This document shows positions 5,921 to 7,674 of a DNA stretch of 7,674 nt, one piece after another. Position 1 is the first letter of the stretch, and every line of letters begins with the position of its first letter. Source of the stretch: JAGXIT01 sp964393815 (lineage in GTDB: Bacteria; Patescibacteriota; Saccharimonadia; Saccharimonadales; UBA4665); assembly GCA_964393815.1 (NCBI GenBank), contig CAYMUP010000040.1, positions 1 to 7,674 on the forward strand. The letters run 5' to 3'. Below the pieces are notes generated by a model that was given only the letters and a program-made list of their open reading frames with translations, was not told the DNA's origin and did not search any database. The position numbers were made by a program, and so were the translations under genes.

Positions 5921-6133
5921 CCAAAAAGCAACGAAGAAATCCGTAAAAGCATCGCTGAGTGGGAAAAGAAACTGCCAGAGTCAGAGCGCAACCCTAACGC
6001 AAAGGCAACTGCCGAGCAGATACTGAAACAGGCTGCGCAGCCGCTCGAATCAAAGCTGGGAAAGCCGCGACGTTCCGGTAGTTATACCGGAAAACAAACT
6101 CGTTCACGTACAGCTGCAGATACTTCGGACTAA
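5918..6133 (+). CDS. Small hydrophilic protein, 3' half antisense to the transposase gene
   Basis: A 71-residue protein with no recognised domain. The first half (MPKSNEEIRKSIAEWEKKLPESERNP and KATAEQILKQAAQPLES) looks like two charged helices. The second half (GKPRRSGSYTGKQTRSRTAADTSD) is basic and low in hydrophobics, probably disordered. From 5994 to the TAA at 6131-6133 it lies opposite the last 46 codons of the transposase gene on the other strand, so the two genes converge and overlap by 140 bp. Either this is a genuine overlapping accessory gene of the element, or the insertion truncated a host gene and the frame reads on by chance. The strong -10 six bases before the ATG supports expression. 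I recall similar short genes ending in a YT-x-KQTR-like tail beside IS1595 transposases, but cannot verify it here. Confidence 0.5.
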   Translation: MPKSNEEIRKSIAEWEKKLPESERNPNAKATAEQILKQAAQPLESKLGKPRRSGSYTGKQTRSRTAADTSD

Positions 6134-6902
6134 CACAGTGATACGTTCCGTCGAGTGATCTTTTTAGTTGTCCCCAGAAACCCTCAATAGTATTAGTGTG
6201 GACGCCGGAGCGAACATACTCCAATTTGCTGTGGTTTACGAACTCGTGCGTAAAACTTCTTTTGACGCGTGAATAGATACGGCTCTCGTCGGTCTGTAAT
6301 ACTGAGCCTGGAAGAATGTTGTCTCGCAGGAACGGGAGTGTGTTGGTGGTATTAGCTGACTTAGTAGCAAAGGCTTTCACTTTACCGATACCTTTTTGCT
6401 TTTCAACGATGCCGATTACTGCGGACTTGTTGTCAAAGATACTGCCACGTTCTGGACGACGCTGTGATTTGCCACCAATGTAGGTTTCATCTGCTTCAAC
6501 AATGCCAGACAGTGGTGTAATACTACCTTGCTGCATCATGAGGCGGATTTGTTTGGCCATGCGCCATGCTGTCTTGTAGGTTACGCCGAGATGTCGTTCT
6601 ATTTCCTTAGCTGATACACCGTTCTTGCCAACGCTAAACAGATAGATAGCATAGAACCACTTCGTGAGCGGTGTTTCTGACTTATGGAAAATAGTGTTAG
6701 CTAACGGGCTAATTTGGTAGCCACAGTCGTTACAAGCGTAGCACTTACGACCTCGGACACGGTAGTAGCGAGGTTCAACGACGCCGCACTGTGGGCAAGC
6801 CGGTAAATTACTGTAGGCAAGGTTAAACATGTAGTCCAGACAGGTGTCATCGTCTGGGAAGTCCAGATGGAACGTATCTATTGTGTAGCGTTCAATCTTC
6901 AT
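5994..6902 (-). CDS. IS1595-family transposase (ISXO2-like)
   Basis: A 302-residue transposase. The N-terminal zinc ribbon has C36-x2-C39 (CPQCG) and C57-x2-C60 (CNDCG), with a further C54. A helix-turn-helix follows at about 94-120 (GVSAKEIERHLGVTYKTAWRMAKQI). The ISXO2-like catalytic domain has D138 in VEADETYIGG, D205 in LQTDES, and HTNTIEGFWGQLKR (235-248), where N237 and E240 are candidates for the third catalytic position. The conserved GTYHCVSPKYLQLYVNEFVFRYNYR ends near 276, and about 26 more residues follow. Length is near the family's usual size and no frameshift or internal stop is seen, so it may be active. Terminal inverted repeats and target duplications could not be identified, so the element's limits are unknown. 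It has a strong promoter of its own and starts by ATGA overlap with the upstream gene. Confidence 0.95.
   Translation of the reverse strand: MKIERYTIDTFHLDFPDDDTCLDYMFNLAYSNLPACPQCGVVEPRYYRVRGRKCYACNDCGYQISPLANTIFHKSETPLTKWFYAIYLFSVGKNGVSAKEIERHLGVTYKTAWRMAKQIRLMMQQGSITPLSGIVEADETYIGGKSQRRPERGSIFDNKSAVIGIVEKQKGIGKVKAFATKSANTTNTLPFLRDNILPGSVLQTDESRIYSRVKRSFTHEFVNHSKLEYVRSGVHTNTIEGFWGQLKRSLDGTYHCVSPKYLQLYVNEFVFRYNYRNVAAFPALIRAAAQPVSVSARQLPLR
5994..6902. mobile_element. IS1595-family insertion sequence, minimum extent
   Basis: The span given is only the transposase gene; the true element must extend beyond it on at least the promoter side (to about 6937 or more). No pair of terminal inverted repeats was found by eye between 5760-5995 and 6903-6980, so ends are not stated. 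The small gene at 5918 may lie inside the element or be its target. Confidence 0.6.
6030..6041. repeat. 12-bp perfect palindrome in the sense/antisense overlap
   Basis: GGCTGCGCAGCC is self-complementary and lies in the region coded on both strands. Because of it, both the small protein (QAAQP) and the transposase tail (AAQP) read the same AAQP residues. It may be a protein-binding or hairpin site, or a by-product of two-strand coding. Confidence 0.5.
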
Positions 6903-7285
6903 ACTACTAGTGTAGCTGATCTGTTCCTTGATGTCAAGGGATAGTCTCGGGATTTCGCATCAGATTTTACCCACACACCTACAGAGCCGTTACTTTCGGC
7001 TACTTTTTCCTGAGAATCCGGATCAACGCTAACAGCTGAAACTATTACATTTTCGGCACCGTATTTTTTCTTAATAACATCAATAGTACTTAAAGACCAA
7101 GCTAACATGCCGTCTGAGTCGATTAGATTTAACCTGCAAAGATAGGTGTAGTCTCTGAATATTTCATCAAGATCTGCTTCACCGTCTGTCTGCTCAAGGC
7201 CTCCAGCTTGCCTCCCTGTTTCATTAAATTCTTTCCACAATGGATCTATAGGATTTGAATCGGGAGAATACTCATGGTCGCTCAT
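6899..7285 (-). CDS. Unrecognised small acidic protein, possibly truncated by the IS
   Basis: A 128-residue protein without a recognised family. Residues 1-40 are hydrophilic and acidic. Residues 41-105 look folded: helix (LDEIFRDYTYLCRLNLI), WSLSTIDVIKKKYG helix, then strands ENVIVSAVSVD and GSVGVWVKS. The last 20 residues or so (AKSRDYPLTSRNRSATLVV) are coded by the DNA that forms the transposase promoter, and they look unlike the rest. The natural C-terminus was therefore probably replaced when the insertion sequence arrived. The stop overlaps the transposase ATG as ATGA, which may be coincidental. It has a clear TATAAT-N6-ATG promoter with an extended -10. Confidence 0.6.
   Translation of the reverse strand: MSDHEYSPDSNPIDPLWKEFNETGRQAGGLEQTDGEADLDEIFRDYTYLCRLNLIDSDGMLAWSLSTIDVIKKKYGAENVIVSAVSVDPDSQEKVAESNGSVGVWVKSDAKSRDYPLTSRNRSATLVV
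6900..6937 (-). promoter_or_regulatory. Consensus leaderless promoter of the transposase
   Basis: On the minus strand a perfect TTGACA (6932-6937), a 17-bp spacer, TACACT (6909-6914), six bases (AGTAGT) and the ATG (6900-6902). This is the best promoter in the window and again sets transcription to start on the start codon. It lies within the last codons of the upstream gene at 6899-7285. Confidence 0.75.
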
Positions 7286-7300
7286 AGGTTGATTATAACA
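7283..7300 (-). promoter_or_regulatory. Leaderless extended -10 promoter
   Basis: On the minus strand TGTTATAAT (7292-7300) is an exact TGnTATAAT extended -10, followed by six bases (CAACCT) and the ATG (7283-7285). The -35 position falls in the hairpin at 7309-7327 and has no match, as is usual for extended -10 promoters. The central TTATAA is palindromic, so the same site can be read as TATAAC (7294-7299) on the plus strand and may serve both directions. Confidence 0.6.
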
Positions 7301-7327
7301 AAATAAAAGAACTCCAGAATGGAGTTC
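7299..7327 (-). terminator. Intrinsic terminator pointing leftward
   Basis: GAACTCCA (7309-7316) and TGGAGTTC (7320-7327) form a perfect 8-bp stem with a 3-base loop. On the minus strand it is followed at once by TTTTATTTTG (7308-7299), a good U-tract. On the plus strand there is no T-run after the stem. It would stop leftward transcripts just before the minus-strand promoter at 7283-7300, yet no minus-strand gene is visible to its right in the window. Confidence 0.65.
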
Positions 7328-7447
7328 GATAATGCTAATACTTGGCTGGGCATAAGGGACGATTATAGAACTTTGATCGGGCTAGATAGCCTAGGCGTCG
7401 TCGAACGAGATGACGATGACGAGGACGTGGAGAGTAGCGATGTTTAA
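7319..7447 (+). CDS. Short acidic ORF upstream of the PLD-like gene
   Basis: A 42-residue frame starting at ATG 7319 and ending at TAA 7445-7447. The N-terminal part (MEFDNANTWLGIRDDYRTLIGLDSLGVVE) is mixed. The C-terminal part is a run of acidic residues (ERDDDDEDVESSD). Its stop overlaps the ATG of the PLD-like gene by eight bases (ATGTTTAA), a spacing consistent with translational coupling. Its start codon sits in the loop and stem of the terminator-like hairpin, so translation may be impeded. There is no clear Shine-Dalgarno. It could be a small partner protein, a leader peptide, or chance. Confidence 0.35.
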   Translation: MEFDNANTWLGIRDDYRTLIGLDSLGVVERDDDDEDVESSDV

Positions 7448-7674
7448 GCGACTATTCTCCAGCAGCTTCGATACAACCGCGCTATGCACTTCACGACTAT
7501 TTGATAACGAAACATTCTACGAAGCATTTAAACGAGATCTTGTGTATGCGAACCAAAGCACTTATATTGAGAGTCCGTTCATAACAAGAAAGCGGATGGA
7601 TATGATTTTGCCTATGTTGAAGCAAGCACGCCGAAGGGGTGTTCAGATTACAGTGAATTCTCGGCCCCCAAGTG
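7440..7674 (+). CDS. Phospholipase D-like domain protein, N-terminal part
   Basis: The frame from ATG 7440 is open to the window edge (78 codons). After MFKRLFSSSFDTTALCTSR comes LFDNETFYEAFKRDLVYANQSTYIESPFITRKRMDMILPMLKQARRRGVQITVNSRPP. This is the start of a PLD-like module: a helix, a strand ending in the ESPFIT motif, a helix, then a strand ending in RPP. The HxK catalytic motif normally follows after this point and is outside the window. Such modules occur in nucleases, in lipases and as C-terminal parts of helicases and restriction-like proteins; the very short N-terminus here suggests a stand-alone nuclease-type protein. An in-frame ATG at 7410 is an alternative start. Domain call good, function open. 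Confidence 0.7.
   Translation, partial: MFKRLFSSSFDTTALCTSRLFDNETFYEAFKRDLVYANQSTYIESPFITRKRMDMILPMLKQARRRGVQITVNSRPPS

Noticed and set aside
5857..6955. Similar strings ATAGT..GGGATTT at 5857-5869 and 6941-6955 flanking the transposase.
   Set aside because: They are in direct, not inverted, orientation, are imperfect, and are too far apart to be a target duplication next to inverted repeats. Probably chance.
1..7674. CRISPR arrays, tRNA or rRNA genes, and riboswitches.
   Set aside because: No spaced direct repeats, no tRNA cloverleaf or rRNA-like stretch, and no long structured leaders were seen; intergenic gaps are short and most transcripts look leaderless.

Overview
Organism and code. 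Ordinary bacterial DNA read with the standard code: UAA, UAG and UGA all end genes, and no conserved reading frame needs UGA recoding. The genes are small and tightly packed. The gene set is an IS1595-type transposase with little around it, a replication-relaxation-type winged-helix protein, and small orphan enzymes (PPC/DUF296, FlaR-like kinase, DUF5680, short SDR, VOC). This mix suggests a small-genome lineage such as Candidatus Saccharibacteria or another CPR group. That is an inference; the window has no rRNA or other marker gene.

Layout. (1) Positions 1-336 hold no intact gene, only a minus-strand remnant of a small membrane protein (possibly DUF1761-like). (2) Positions 337-1725 are a minus-strand cluster: a P-loop kinase-like protein, a FlaR-like P-loop protein joined to it by an ATGA overlap, and a PPC/DUF296 protein. 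(3) A 74-bp divergent control region leads into a six-gene plus-strand operon (1800-4891) whose junctions run from -1 to +6 bp: cupin, short-chain dehydrogenase, DUF5680, ICMT/PEMT-like membrane methyltransferase, VOC protein, and an unrecognised helical protein with an R-x4-H motif like that of HEPN RNases. A hairpin in the next gap probably ends transcription. (4) A minus-strand replication-relaxation-like protein (4968-5756) is divergent from a small plus-strand gene (5918-6133). The 3' part of that small gene is antisense to the 3' end of an IS1595-family transposase (5994-6902). (5) An unrecognised minus-strand gene (6899-7285) overlaps the transposase start. (6) At the right edge a short acidic ORF overlaps the start of a PLD-like protein that runs off the window.

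Main cross-cutting observation. Five genes have a -10-like hexamer (TATAGT, TATAAT, TATACT, TACACT, TATAAT) followed by exactly six bases and then ATG. This puts the expected transcription start on the A of the start codon, so these mRNAs are probably leaderless. Genes inside operons instead start by stop/start overlap (TAATG, ATGA) or from weak Shine-Dalgarno-like sequences.

How the genes relate. The six-gene operon has no obvious single pathway. It looks like accessory small-molecule enzymes (oxidoreductase, methyltransferase, cupin and VOC metal-fold proteins) followed by a possible RNase-like protein. The right third (replication-relaxation-like protein, transposase, truncated-looking neighbour, PLD-like protein) looks like a mobile or accessory segment.
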